A stretch of DNA of 64,000 bases from Kribbella aluminosa (GCF_017876295.1 NZ_JAGINT010000002.1:1922001-1986000); one strand, 5' to 3'; shown: positions 42,322-50,729, counted from the first letter of the stretch. The notes: a model not told the origin generated them from the sequence alone. Numbers and translations: made by a program.

Positions 42322-42939
42322 CTACGGCGCTGGATCACCAGGGAGGACCTGCTCCTCCGGGGTGATCGTGACGATCTGGGTGAACGAAACGTGCCGACTG
42401 CCCGGCGGGCGGGTGGACTTGTCGTCGATCGGCCGCTCGTCGACCCAGCGCTGCAGCAGGTCGTTGACCTGCCCAACGATCTCAGCGAGCTCCTCGCCGG
42501 TCAGGTACAGCCCGGTCTGCCCGATACCGGAGTTGTCCCGCCAGACCGGGTCCGCGTCCGGGCGGTGCTGCTGCCACTTCGCGAGCGCGTCGAGCGCGCG
42601 TTCGGCCATCAGCTGCTCGAGTACCTCGGCGGCCGCGGCGACCTCCGGTCTCTTGAGCGCGTCCTGCCAGGACTGCGACGTCGACACCACCCGCCACGGC
42701 CGCTCCCGGTTGTCCTTCCCCGGCGCCGGCTCGACGAAGTCGTACTTCGCGAGCTGCCGCAGGTGGTGCGACGCCAGCGCCTGACTGATCCCCAGCCGCC
42801 GCGCCGCGTCCGCCGCGGTCATCGGCCCGTCCCGCCCGAGCAACGACTGCAGATCCAGCCGCACCGGATGCGCCATCGCCCTGATCGCCAGCGGATCGTC
42901 CAGCAGCCGCGCCCGCCGCGGATCCTTCTCCAAAGACAT
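42322..42939 (-). CDS. ArsR-type winged-helix transcriptional regulator
   Basis: A 205-residue protein. N-terminal winged helix (about residues 10-85): LAIRAMAHPVRLDLQSLLGR, MTAADAARRLGISQALASHHLRQL and YDFVEPAPG. The C-terminal half (WQDALKRPEVAAAAEVLEQL..., GLYLTGEELAEIVGQVNDLL) is typical of larger ArsR-like HTH_20 regulators; there are no metal-binding cysteines near the HTH. The ATG at 42939 is directly preceded by a near-consensus promoter, so the mRNA is probably leaderless. Likely autoregulated and controlling the MFS gene. Confidence 0.9.
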   Translation of the reverse strand: MSLEKDPRRARLLDDPLAIRAMAHPVRLDLQSLLGRDGPMTAADAARRLGISQALASHHLRQLAKYDFVEPAPGKDNRERPWRVVSTSQSWQDALKRPEVAAAAEVLEQLMAERALDALAKWQQHRPDADPVWRDNSGIGQTGLYLTGEELAEIVGQVNDLLQRWVDERPIDDKSTRPPGSRHVSFTQIVTITPEEQVLPGDPAP

Positions 42940-42945
42940 GCTTGG

Positions 42946-42974
42946 AATATGGGCCACCCCAAACCCAATGTCAA
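42946..42974 (-). promoter_or_regulatory. Near-consensus sigma70 promoter of the ArsR-type gene
   Basis: On the minus strand, -35 TTGACA (42969-42974), a 17-nt spacer, and -10 CATATT (42946-42951), then 6 nt to the ATG. GCTTGGAATA occurs at 42940-42949 and again at 42981-42990, and CAAGC/GCTTG form an inverted repeat at 42972-42985, covering both boxes. Confidence 0.8.
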
Positions 42975-42992
42975 GCCATCGCTTGGAATACC

Positions 42993-43330
42993 CTCGCCCC
43001 GCTCCAGCCCAACCCAAGCCCAGCCCCCGCCCAAGCCCAGCCCCCCGCCCAAGCCCGGCCCCCGCCCAAGCCCAGCCCTCGCCCAAGCCGAGCCCTCGCC
43101 CAAGCCGAGCCCTCGCCCAAGCCCGGCCCCCGCCCAAGCCCAGCCCCCGCCCAAGCCCGGCCCCCGCCCAAGCCCGGCCCCCGCCCAAGCCCGGCCCCCG
43201 CCCAAGCCCAGCCCCCGCCCAAGCCCAGCCCTCGCCCAAGCCCAGCTCGTGCCCAGCCCCGCCCAAGCCCGGCCCCCGCCCAAGCCCAGCTCGTGCCCAG
43301 CCCCGCCCAAGCCCAGCTCGTGCCCAGCGC
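42993..43330. repeat. C-rich tandem array (CCCAAGCCCAGCCCCCG-type)
   Basis: About 330 bp of 12-18 bp units built from CGCCCAAGCCC plus (A/G)GCCCC or TCG variants. Nearly all C on the plus strand, with A only in the AAG step. The complementary strand has many G-runs of 3-5, so G-quadruplex formation is possible. Confidence 0.85.
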
Positions 43331-43337
43331 TCCAGCG

Positions 43338-43421
43338 TTTCGGGGGTTAACCACTGACGTTGTCCCTTCACTCCTGGCATGCAGCTGGTGAAGGGACAAC
43401 CCGCGGGGTGAACCCCTGAAA
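43338..43421. repeat. Nested palindrome at the C-rich/G-rich boundary
   Basis: Inner arms GTTGTCCCTTCAC (43359-43371) and GTGAAGGGACAAC (43388-43400) are perfect, with a 16-nt loop. Outer arms 43338-43352 and 43407-43421 match in 13 of 15 positions. Total length 84 bp. Confidence 0.8.
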
Positions 43422-43424
43422 TGG

Positions 43425-43855
43425 CACCGGGGCGGGCCCGGACAGGCGGGCCGGGTCGGGGGTGGGCCGGTCAGGTCAGGCCGGGCGGGTCAGGTCGGCT
43501 CAGGTCAGCCCGGGTCGGTCAGGCCGGGTCAAGTCGGGCCGAGTCTGGCGGGCCGGGCCGGGCCGGGTCGGGCTGGGTCTGGCGGGTCGGGCCCAGGCAG
43601 ATCGGGCTGGGTCAGATCGGGCTGGGTCAGATCGGGCTGGGTCAGATCGGGTCGGGTCGGTCAGGCCGGGTCAAGTCGGGCCGAGTCTGGCGGGCCGGGT
43701 CTGGCGGGTCGGGCCCGGGCAGATCGGGCTGGGTCAGATCGGGCCGGGCCGGGCCGGGCCGGGGCAGATCGGGTCGGCTCAGGTCAGGCCGGGTCGGTCG
43801 GGCCGGGTCGGGGTGGGGGCTGCGGGTCGGGTCGGGGTTTGGGTTCCGGCGTGGG
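43425..43855. repeat. G-rich repeat array with a 47-bp exact duplication
   Basis: Units such as AGATCGGGCTGGGTC (15 bp, tandem at 43599-43650) and GGGCCGGGTC. Positions 43511-43557 and 43653-43699 are identical over 47 bp, offset by 142 bp, indicating a block duplication. Confidence 0.8.
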
Positions 43856-43869
43856 GCGGTCCGAGGTGG

Positions 43870-44775
43870 TCAGGTGGAGTGGGTGTGGAGCCAGTGGAGG
43901 GCTTGGTCGGCCTGGTTCAGGATGGTGATGTGGCTGAGGTTTTCGTGGGTGGCGAGGGTGGCGGTCGGGATGGTGGCGGCCAGCCATCGGGCGTGTGAGC
44001 AGGGGATGATGCGGTCGGCGGTGCCGTGCAGGAGCAGGGTGGGGGCGGTGATGGCGGCCGGGTCGCAGCCCCACGGGAGGACGTAGGAGCAGTCGTCGTC
44101 GACGGCGCCGTCGGGGCCGTTCGGCATCGCCTTGTCGCCGGCGACCGAGCCGAGCCAGCCCCACGCGCCGCCGAACATCGCGAGGTCGGTCTCGGTGAAC
44201 TCCGGGTCGTACTCGATCTCCTCGTTCCGCATCCGGGCATCGCGTCCGGCCGCGGCGGCCCGGAGCGAGGCGACCCCGGACGCGATCATCCCGCCGTACC
44301 AGTCGAGGCCGGCGGCAGCGGTGGAGGCGGACGTGTCGGCGGAGTGGGCTGTGCCGGGGGAGTGGGTCGAGTGGGCAGTGGTGGTGGGGTACGGCGCGAT
44401 GGCGGCCAGGGTGGCGACGGCGGTGGTGCGGTTGCCGAGGAGGGCGGTGGCGCCGAGGGCGTAGGTGCCGCCGCCGGAGTATCCGAGTTGGGCGAACGAG
44501 CCGATGCCGAGGGTGTCGAGGACGGCGGTCAGGTCGGTCGCGACGTCGGCGACGGTACGGCCCGGTGCGGCCGTGGATCCGCCGTACCCGGGCCGGTCGA
44601 ACGAGATCCAGCGGATCCCGAGCCGCTCGCTCGCCGCGGCCAGCGGGGCGGGCGGCGTACCGAGGTTCGGCGTCCCGTGGTGCCAGACCACCGCGAGCCG
44701 GTCGGTGGCTCCTGGCGCGCTGTCGTACCCGTGCAGAACCCGGCCGTCCGCGAGCCGGAAGTCGATCTCGTCCAT
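43870..44775 (-). CDS. Alpha/beta hydrolase
   Basis: A 301-residue protein. VVWHHGTPNLGTPPAPL (oxyanion His-Gly), ISFDRPGYGGSTAAPG, the nucleophile elbow GYSGGG (Ser near residue 106), LLLHGTADRIIP (Asp) and HENLSHITI (His) complete the triad. A Thr/Ser/His-rich insert lies near residues 135-155. Substrate unknown. ATG at 44775, with TAGGCT 7 nt upstream (leaderless). Its 3' end runs up to the G-rich array. Confidence 0.9.
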   Translation of the reverse strand: MDEIDFRLADGRVLHGYDSAPGATDRLAVVWHHGTPNLGTPPAPLAAASERLGIRWISFDRPGYGGSTAAPGRTVADVATDLTAVLDTLGIGSFAQLGYSGGGTYALGATALLGNRTTAVATLAAIAPYPTTTAHSTHSPGTAHSADTSASTAAAGLDWYGGMIASGVASLRAAAAGRDARMRNEEIEYDPEFTETDLAMFGGAWGWLGSVAGDKAMPNGPDGAVDDDCSYVLPWGCDPAAITAPTLLLHGTADRIIPCSHARWLAATIPTATLATHENLSHITILNQADQALHWLHTHST

Positions 44776-44872
44776 GAGGCCCAGCCTAAGAGGGCGAAAT
44801 GTCGAGGACCGGCGGGCGCTTCCGACCTCTGCTGCGAAGATCCAGTCACCTGTTCCGAAAGGACACCCGGAC

Positions 44873-45256
44873 ATGAAGTACCTGCTGATGATCCACAGCA
44901 ACCCGATCACCTGGGGCCACCCGTCGTTCCTGCACACCGAGGAAGGCAAGGCGCTTCCGAAGAAGGCCCGTGACGCGCTGGCCGCCCAGCTCGACAAGCT
45001 CCTCGACGAGCTGCACGCCAGCGGCGAGCTGATCAACGCTGTACCGCTCGACCCGCCGTCGAAGACCCGCGTGGTCCGCGTCCGCGAAGGCGTCCGCGCC
45101 ACCACCGACGGTCCGTACTCCGAGGCCAAGGAACAACTCGCCGGCGTCTTCCTGATCGACGTCGCCGGCCAGGACCGCGCCGAGGAGATCGCCGCCACCA
45201 TCCCCGAAGCCGAGTTCTATGCCGTCGAGGTCCGCCCCGTCTCGGTCTTCGACTGA
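44873..45256 (+). CDS. YciI-like DGPF domain protein
   Basis: A 127-residue YCII-related protein. It begins MKYLLMIHSNP and contains TTDGPYSEAKEQLAGVFLIDV, the DGPF-type motif (here DGPY), followed by a family-typical EIAATIPEAEFYAVEVRPV. Such proteins are frequently next to ECF sigma factors; none is adjacent here. AAAGGA is 10 nt upstream of the ATG. Divergent from the hydrolase. Confidence 0.88.
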   Translation: MKYLLMIHSNPITWGHPSFLHTEEGKALPKKARDALAAQLDKLLDELHASGELINAVPLDPPSKTRVVRVREGVRATTDGPYSEAKEQLAGVFLIDVAGQDRAEEIAATIPEAEFYAVEVRPVSVFD

Positions 45257-45277
45257 CCACCTGGTAGTAGCGGCGGG

Positions 45278-46252
45278 TCAGTCGACCAGGCGGGCGTGGG
45301 TTTGCGGGGTGGCCAGGGCGGTGTCGAGGGCGCCGAGGGCCAGCCAGGTGGCGCCGCCGACGCCGTCGCGGGCGGTGCGGACGTCGCCGGCGAAGTATTC
45401 CCGGATCAGTTGACCGACCGGTGAGGATTCGCCGGCGACGCTGCCGGCCAGCACCATCGGGCCGATGTCCGACGCCGTCTTCAGCCGCGCGGCCGTTTCC
45501 GTGAGCAGTTCGGCTGCGCGTTTCACCAGCATCTGTGCAGTTTTGTCGTGCTGGGCGTACGCCGTGATGACCGTCGGTGCCAACTCTGCGAGCATGACCG
45601 GTGGCCGACTGTTCACGGTCATCACCAGCTGGTCACGCAGCGCGTCGTATCCTTCACGTTGTGCGGCAGCATGCTCGTCCCGGCCGGGCAGGATCGCCTG
45701 TACGACGGACTGTCCGAGCAACCCCAGCGGCTCCCGGAGATCCAGCGACTCCAGGACGCTGCGTACCGCCTCCCGGCCGAGCCAGAAGCCGGACCCGTCG
45801 TCCCCGAGCAGCCAGCCGTGCCCGCCCGCGGTCCGCTGCAGCTGGTGGTTGCGCACCAGCCCGACATTGCTCCCGGTGCCCGCGATCAGCACCGTCCCGT
45901 CGGGTTCCGGCGTACCCGAGGCGAAAGCGACCTCGAGGTCGCCGATGTACTGGGGCGCCGACCTGAGCCCGGCGCCGGTCCACGCAGCCTCGAACTGGGC
46001 CGCCACCTCCGGCCGCTGCAGCGCGACGCCGCCGGCCATCCCGACGACCGCGGACTTGACCGCGGCCGCATCGAGCCCGGTGAGTGCGGCGTGCAGGGCC
46101 TGCCCGAAGTTGGCCGCCGCACTTGCGGGATGGCTGGTCGGATTGCCGCCCGCGGCCGCACCGCGACCGACTACGTTGCCCTCGGAGTCCGCGATCACGA
46201 TCCGCGTGGAGGTACCGCCGAGGTCCCCGCCCAGGACCAGTTCGTCCGACAT
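45278..46252 (-). CDS. BadF/BadG-type sugar kinase (N-acetylglucosamine kinase-like)
   Basis: A 324-residue ASKHA-fold kinase. Phosphate-1 motif LVLGGDLGGTSTRIVI, later VLIAGTGSNVGLVRN with GGHGWLLGDDGSGFWLGREA, the pattern of eukaryotic-type/BadF N-acetylglucosamine kinases. It probably phosphorylates GlcNAc or a related amino sugar. Start at ATG 46252, with GGAG 9 nt upstream; an in-frame ATG 9 codons earlier is less well placed. Divergent from the SIS gene, which supports an amino-sugar role. Confidence 0.85.
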   Translation of the reverse strand: MSDELVLGGDLGGTSTRIVIADSEGNVVGRGAAAGGNPTSHPASAAANFGQALHAALTGLDAAAVKSAVVGMAGGVALQRPEVAAQFEAAWTGAGLRSAPQYIGDLEVAFASGTPEPDGTVLIAGTGSNVGLVRNHQLQRTAGGHGWLLGDDGSGFWLGREAVRSVLESLDLREPLGLLGQSVVQAILPGRDEHAAAQREGYDALRDQLVMTVNSRPPVMLAELAPTVITAYAQHDKTAQMLVKRAAELLTETAARLKTASDIGPMVLAGSVAGESSPVGQLIREYFAGDVRTARDGVGGATWLALGALDTALATPQTHARLVD

Positions 46253-46364
46253 ACGCAATGCTCCAAACTGCTTACGCAACAGTCCCGATTGGGGAGATCA
46301 CACGGATGAGCCTTGACTTTAGCTGCGAGTTGAGAAAAGTTCTGTCCAGCAAACCGCAAACTTG

Positions 46365-46376
46365 CGCATTTGTCGG
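46365..46376. promoter_or_regulatory. Operator-like palindrome between kinase and SIS genes
   Basis: CGCAA-AC-TTGCG is a perfect inverted repeat with a 2-nt centre, in the 169-nt divergent spacer. TACGCAA also occurs twice near 46253-46279. A TTGACT lies at 46313-46318. Confidence 0.4.
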
Positions 46377-46421
46377 CACTGCGTGTGTCGCTGTGAGCCG
46401 ATTTCGAGGGGTGGGCCGCTG

Positions 46422-47213
46422 ATGGCCAGCAGTAGCACGGGGGAGACCGACGGTGTCCAGGGCGTGAGTGCGCAGGCTTATGTGCACACCCTGACGCCGA
46501 TCCTGGCCGCGGTCAGCACCCAGATCGACGGTCCGATCCAGGCCGGCGCCGACCTGATGACCGCCGCGCTGCGGGCGAACGGCGTGATCCAGGCGTTCGG
46601 CTCCGGGCACTCCGAGGCGCTCGCGATGGAGATCGCCGGCCGCGCCGGCGGGCTGATCGCCACCAACCGGATCGCGTTGCGCGACCTGGTGCTGCTCGGC
46701 GGCGAGCCGCCGGAGCTGCTGCGCAGCGCCGAGCTCGAGCGCGACCCGGCGTACTCGCGGAAGCTGTACGAGCTGTCCGCGGCCCGCGAGGGTGACATGT
46801 TCATCATCGCGTCGAACTCGGGCGTCAACGGCTCGATCGTCGAGCTGGCCAGTGTCGCCAAGGAGCACGGACACCCGCTGATCGCGATCACCTCGCTGCA
46901 GCACACCGGCGGGATGGAGTCCCGGCACCCGTCCGGCAAGAAGCTGATCGACTTCGCCGACGTGGTGCTCGACAACCACGCGCCGTACGGCGACTCCGTC
47001 CTGGACCTGCCCGGCGACGCCGGCAAGGTCTGCGCGGTGTCGTCGATCACCGCCGCGCTGATCGCCCAGCTGCTGGTCGCCGAGGTACTGCGCCGGATGA
47101 CCGACGCCGGCGAGACGCCGCCGGTGTACCTGTCCGCGAACATCCCGGGCGGCGACGAGCACAACCACGCTCTCGAGGCGCGGTACGCCGGCCGGATCCG
47201 CCGTACCGCCTGA
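46422..47213 (+). CDS. SIS domain protein (UPF0309-type sugar isomerase domain)
   Basis: A 263-residue phosphosugar-binding protein. The SIS domain starts with QAYVHTLTPILAAVSTQ and VIQAFGSGHSEALAMEIAGRAGG, then DMFIIASNSGVNGSIVELASVAKE and the PLIAITSL strand. This is the UPF0309 layout. Together with the divergent kinase and the downstream NgcE-like protein it probably acts on an amino-sugar phosphate; the reaction is unproven. ATG at 46422. Confidence 0.87.
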   Translation: MASSSTGETDGVQGVSAQAYVHTLTPILAAVSTQIDGPIQAGADLMTAALRANGVIQAFGSGHSEALAMEIAGRAGGLIATNRIALRDLVLLGGEPPELLRSAELERDPAYSRKLYELSAAREGDMFIIASNSGVNGSIVELASVAKEHGHPLIAITSLQHTGGMESRHPSGKKLIDFADVVLDNHAPYGDSVLDLPGDAGKVCAVSSITAALIAQLLVAEVLRRMTDAGETPPVYLSANIPGGDEHNHALEARYAGRIRRTA

Positions 47214-47255
47214 AGCCTGAAGGCTGTAGCCACCCTGAGGCACTAGCCTGCCGGA

Positions 47256-48599
47256 GTGCTGAGACGGCGGACGTTACTGCAGGGGGCGCTGGCCGGTGCG
47301 CTCCTGAGCGGGTGCTCCAAGGCCCCGGGCGCCCCGGCGGTGTCGCCGGAGAACCCGTTCACCGTGGACGGGAGCGCTCCGGTCGACGTCGTCATCACCG
47401 AGGAGTACGGCGGGTTCGCGGCGGCGGCGTACCGGAAGAAGTACGCCGGGGCGACGATCACGCCGAAGCTGTCGACGCAGCTGCTGGACGAGCTGATGCC
47501 GCGGTTCGCCACCGGAACGCCGCCGGACGCCGTGCTGTCCACCGGCGACCAGAAGCTGGAGCTCGGCCGCCTGGTCAAGGACGGCCAGCTCGCCGACCTG
47601 CAGCAGCTGCTGGACGCGCCGTCGTGGGACAACCCGGCGGCCAAGGTCAAGGACCAGCTGCTGCCCGACATGCTGGACGCCGGCCGGTTCGACGGGACGC
47701 AGCGGACCCTCGACTACATCTCGACCGTGTACGGGATCTGGTACTCGGCGAGCCTGTTCCAGCGCAACGGCTGGCAGGTACCGCAGACCTGGCCGGACCT
47801 GCTGGCGCTGGGCGCCGACATGAAGGCGGCCGGGCTCGGGCCGTTCATCTACGCGGGCACCCACCCGTACTACCTGCTCGAGCTGGTGCTCACGCTGGCG
47901 GCGAAGACCGGCGGCCCGGACGTGACCAAGCGGATCGACAACCTCGAGGACGGCGCCTGGAAGGACGCGAACGTCACCCGGGCGGTCAACGCGGTCGGCG
48001 AACTCACCAAGCGCGGCCTGCTCGCGACCGGCGCCGCGCAGTACGACCACATCGGGTCGCAGAAGCGCTTCCTCGCGTCGAAGGCCGGGATGCTGCCGTG
48101 CGGGAACTGGCTCGAGAACGAGATGAAGGGCCTGATCCCGGACGGGTTCGCGCTGACGATGTTCGCCGTACCGCCGCTGGACTCGTCGCCCGCGCTCGCG
48201 AGTGGGCTGCACGTCGCGGCGACCGCGCCGTTCCTCGTTCCGGAGAAGGCGAAGCACAAGGCCGGCGGGCTCGAGTACCTGCGGGCGCTGCTGTCCGCGG
48301 ACGTCGCGAAGCAGGTCAGCTCCGAGTCCAAGCAGCTCACGATCGTCCGCGGTTCGGCCGACGGGCTGGAGCTGACCACCGCGCTCAGCTCCGCCCGCGA
48401 CCTGGTGTCCGCGGCCGGCGACCAGGTGATCAGGTGGTACTTCGACACCTGGTACCCGGGGTTCGCCACCGCCGCGGCCGAGGCCACCGGACAGTTCATG
48501 GCCGGCGGGCTGCAGCAGTCCGAGTGGACCGCTCGCATCCAGGCAGCCGCGGACAAGGTCAAGCAGGACGACGCGATCACGAAGTACCGCCGGGACTGA
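47256..48599 (+). CDS. NgcE-like carbohydrate ABC transporter binding lipoprotein
   Basis: A 447-residue extracytoplasmic solute-binding protein. The N terminus is a lipoprotein signal with lipobox LLSGCSK (Cys near residue 21). The body (LMPRFATGTPPDAVLSTGD, LQQLLDAPSWDNP, TLDYISTVYGIWYSASLFQ, PFIYAGTHPYYLLELVLTLA) resembles NgcE, the Streptomyces N-acetylglucosamine/chitobiose binding protein. No permease genes (NgcFG-like) follow, so it may use a distant transporter. GTG start at 47256, with TAGCCT 6 nt upstream (leaderless). Confidence 0.85.
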   Translation: MLRRRTLLQGALAGALLSGCSKAPGAPAVSPENPFTVDGSAPVDVVITEEYGGFAAAAYRKKYAGATITPKLSTQLLDELMPRFATGTPPDAVLSTGDQKLELGRLVKDGQLADLQQLLDAPSWDNPAAKVKDQLLPDMLDAGRFDGTQRTLDYISTVYGIWYSASLFQRNGWQVPQTWPDLLALGADMKAAGLGPFIYAGTHPYYLLELVLTLAAKTGGPDVTKRIDNLEDGAWKDANVTRAVNAVGELTKRGLLATGAAQYDHIGSQKRFLASKAGMLPCGNWLENEMKGLIPDGFALTMFAVPPLDSSPALASGLHVAATAPFLVPEKAKHKAGGLEYLRALLSADVAKQVSSESKQLTIVRGSADGLELTTALSSARDLVSAAGDQVIRWYFDTWYPGFATAAAEATGQFMAGGLQQSEWTARIQAAADKVKQDDAITKYRRD

Positions 48600-48634
48600 T
48601 TCTCGCCGTACGCTCTGTAGTGGGAGTGAGAGCG

Positions 48635-49063
48635 ATGGCATGGCTGGTGTCGTTGGGTGTGTTCCTGGTGCTCTGCGTCCTGCTCGGAGTGTTGCTGCCG
48701 AACCCGCCGCCGGCGCGCTGGCGTCGCGGTCTGCAGCGCGGGGCTGCCTGGCTACCTGAGCGGCTGATTGGGCGGCTGATTGGGCGGCTGCGCCCGGCGA
48801 CGCCCCCGGAGCCGGACCCGTTCGACACGCTCCGGCTGCAGACCCGCCTCGGCACGGTCTCCACGAAGATCCGCAGTATCGAGTCCACGCCGCACATCTA
48901 CGCGCGCGCCCACCGCCTGATGGCTCTCGAGGCGGCGTACGACGACCTGCTCGACGAGGCCTGCCGGCTGGCCGGCTGCCCCGACCCGCCCGACACCAAG
49001 CGCTCCGAGGCGAAACGCTGGGAAGAAGAGCAGGCCCTGGCCGCCCGCGGCTGGAGCTGGTGA
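48635..49063 (+). CDS. Small one-TM protein of unknown function
   Basis: A 142-residue protein, not recognised. One N-terminal TM segment (AWLVSLGVFLVLCVLLGVLL), a basic stretch (ARWRRGLQRG...RLIGRLIGRL), then a helical cytoplasmic domain: DTLRLQTRLGTVSTKIRSIE, ARAHRLMALEAAYDDLLDEACRLAGC, ending EEEQALAARGWSW. ATG at 48635 with GGAG 8 nt upstream. It lies 35 nt after the lipoprotein gene and 76 nt before trpS. Confidence 0.75.
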   Translation: MAWLVSLGVFLVLCVLLGVLLPNPPPARWRRGLQRGAAWLPERLIGRLIGRLRPATPPEPDPFDTLRLQTRLGTVSTKIRSIESTPHIYARAHRLMALEAAYDDLLDEACRLAGCPDPPDTKRSEAKRWEEEQALAARGWSW

Positions 49064-49139
49064 AACCTAGTGTCCCGAGATGGGACTGATACGCCTCCCG
49101 GGTGTGGGGCGAACTTCCACCGCTGGCAGAATCACCCTT

Positions 49140-50192
49140 ATGTCTCATGCTGCGTCTGACCCCTCCGCAGCCGGTTCCCAGCGCCGCCCCCGCGTGCTCT
49201 CCGGGATCCAGCCGACGGCCGACTCCTTCCACTTCGGCAACTACCTCGGTGCGGTGCGGCAGTGGGTGGCCCTGCAGGACGACCACGAGGCGTTCTACTG
49301 CGTCGTCGACCTGCACGCGATCACCGTGGAGTACGACCCGAAGGCCCTCCGCGAGCGCACCCGCCGGTCCGCGGCGCAACTGCTCGCGGCCGGTATCGAC
49401 CCGGAGCGCTCCACCCTGTTCGTCCAGTCGCAGGTGCCCGAGCACGCGCAGCTCGCCTGGGTGATGTCCTGCATCACCGGGATGGGCGAGGCCAGCCGGA
49501 TGACGCAGTTCAAGGACAAGACCGCGAAGGGCGGCGCCGACCGCGCCACCGTCGGCCTGTTCACGTACCCGATCCTGCAGGCCGCGGACATCCTGGTGTA
49601 CCAGGCCGACCGGGTCCCGGTCGGCGAGGACCAGCGGCAGCACGTGGAGCTGACCCGCGACCTGGCGCAGCGCTTCAACCACCGGTTCGGCAAGACCTTC
49701 CGGGTGCCTGAGGCGTACATCGTCAAGGAGACCGCGAAGATCTTCGACCTGCAGGACCCGTCGTCGAAGATGAGCAAGTCCAGCTCGTCGGCGGCCGGCA
49801 TCATCGACCTGCTCGACGAACCGAAGGCGAGCGCGAAGAAGATCCGCTCCGCGGTCACCGACTCCGGCCGGGACGTGGTCTTCGACGAGGAGAACAAGCC
49901 CGGCGTCGCGAACCTGCTGACCATCTACTCGGCGCTCACCGGCCGGAAGATCAGCGAGCTCGAGGACGAGTACGCCGGCCGCGGGTACGGCGACTTCAAG
50001 AAGGACCTGGCCGACGTGGTGGTCGAGTTCGTCACGCCGTTCCGGGAGAAGACGCTGACCTACCTGGACGACAAGGCGCAGCTGGACGCGATCCTGGCGG
50101 CCGGCGCCGAGCGCGCCCGGGCGGTCACCGAGCCGACCCTGGCCAAGGTCTACGACCGCCTGGGTTTCGTCCCCGGCCCGGCCCGGGCATGA
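49140..50192 (+). CDS. trpS: Tryptophanyl-tRNA synthetase
   Basis: Charges tRNA-Trp. The 350-residue length is normal. Seen: class I HIGH-like HFGNYLGAVRQW (about residues 31-42), the GMGEASRMTQFKDK region, and the KMSKS loop in DPSSKMSKSSSSAAG. ATG at 49140, with CAGAAT 7 nt upstream (leaderless); an in-frame ATG at 49080 is less likely. Overlaps the next gene by 4 nt (ATGA). Confidence 0.97.
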   Translation: MSHAASDPSAAGSQRRPRVLSGIQPTADSFHFGNYLGAVRQWVALQDDHEAFYCVVDLHAITVEYDPKALRERTRRSAAQLLAAGIDPERSTLFVQSQVPEHAQLAWVMSCITGMGEASRMTQFKDKTAKGGADRATVGLFTYPILQAADILVYQADRVPVGEDQRQHVELTRDLAQRFNHRFGKTFRVPEAYIVKETAKIFDLQDPSSKMSKSSSSAAGIIDLLDEPKASAKKIRSAVTDSGRDVVFDEENKPGVANLLTIYSALTGRKISELEDEYAGRGYGDFKKDLADVVVEFVTPFREKTLTYLDDKAQLDAILAAGAERARAVTEPTLAKVYDRLGFVPGPARA

Positions 50193-50701
50193 CGACTATT
50201 GGCGTCGCCATCCCGATCGCGGAGCCGTACGGCACGGAGCTGCAGAAGTACCGGGCCGACTTCGGCGATCCGATGGCCGCGTCGATCCCGACCCACGTGA
50301 CGCTGCTGCCGCCGACGGAGATCGCGGCCGGGGACCTGGAGACGATCGACGCGCACCTGCTCGCGGTCGCCGCCCGGTTCCCGCGGTTCCGGATCCGGTT
50401 GCGCGGTACGGCGACCTTCCGGCCGGTCTCGCCGGTCGTGTTCGTGCCGCTTGCGGAGGGCATCTCGTCGTGTGAGGTGCTGCAGTCGCAGGTGCGCTCC
50501 GGGCCGTTGCAGGTCGGCCTGAAGTTCCCGTACCACCCGCATGTCACGGTGGCGCACGACCTGGACGAGGACGCCCTCGACCGGGCGTACGACGCGCTGT
50601 CGGAGTACGACTGCGACTTCGACGTCGAGTACTTCAGCCGTTACGAACACGGCGCCGACGGCGTGTGGCGCCCGCAGCGGTCGTTCCCGCTGGCAGGCTG
50701 A
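50189..50701 (+). CDS. 2'-5' RNA ligase family protein (2H phosphoesterase)
   Basis: A 170-residue protein of the 2H phosphoesterase superfamily. Two HxT motifs are present: IPTHVTLLPP (about residue 35) and HPHVTVAHD (about 118). Such proteins act on 2',3'-cyclic or 2'-5' phosphodiesters. The start overlaps the trpS stop by 4 nt, so the two are coupled. Confidence 0.9.
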   Translation: MTTIGVAIPIAEPYGTELQKYRADFGDPMAASIPTHVTLLPPTEIAAGDLETIDAHLLAVAARFPRFRIRLRGTATFRPVSPVVFVPLAEGISSCEVLQSQVRSGPLQVGLKFPYHPHVTVAHDLDEDALDRAYDALSEYDCDFDVEYFSRYEHGADGVWRPQRSFPLAG

Positions 50702-50729
50702 CCCTCCTCACCTCGGGTACTGGAGACGG

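Larger units (their letters stand above)
42940..43869. other. Gene-free 930-nt region: promoter, C-rich array, palindrome, G-rich array
   Basis: From left to right: the ArsR promoter, a C-rich array (about 42993-43330), a nested palindrome (43338-43421) and a G-rich array (about 43425-43855). All open frames through it yield simple Pro-Ala-Gln-Lys or Gly-Arg peptides and are rejected as genes. Confidence 0.85.

Noticed and set aside
42942..43391. Pro-Ala-Gln-Lys-Pro-Ser repeat proteins in both strands of the C-rich array
   Set aside because: All frames are open because of the repeat composition; there is no ribosome site and no non-repeat sequence of protein character.
42993..43855. CRISPR-like array
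   Set aside because: No constant repeat with unique spacers of regular length, and no cas genes in the window.
43421..44086. Gly-Arg-Ser rich frames through the G-rich array
   Set aside because: Product of simple repeats, running antisense into the hydrolase gene.
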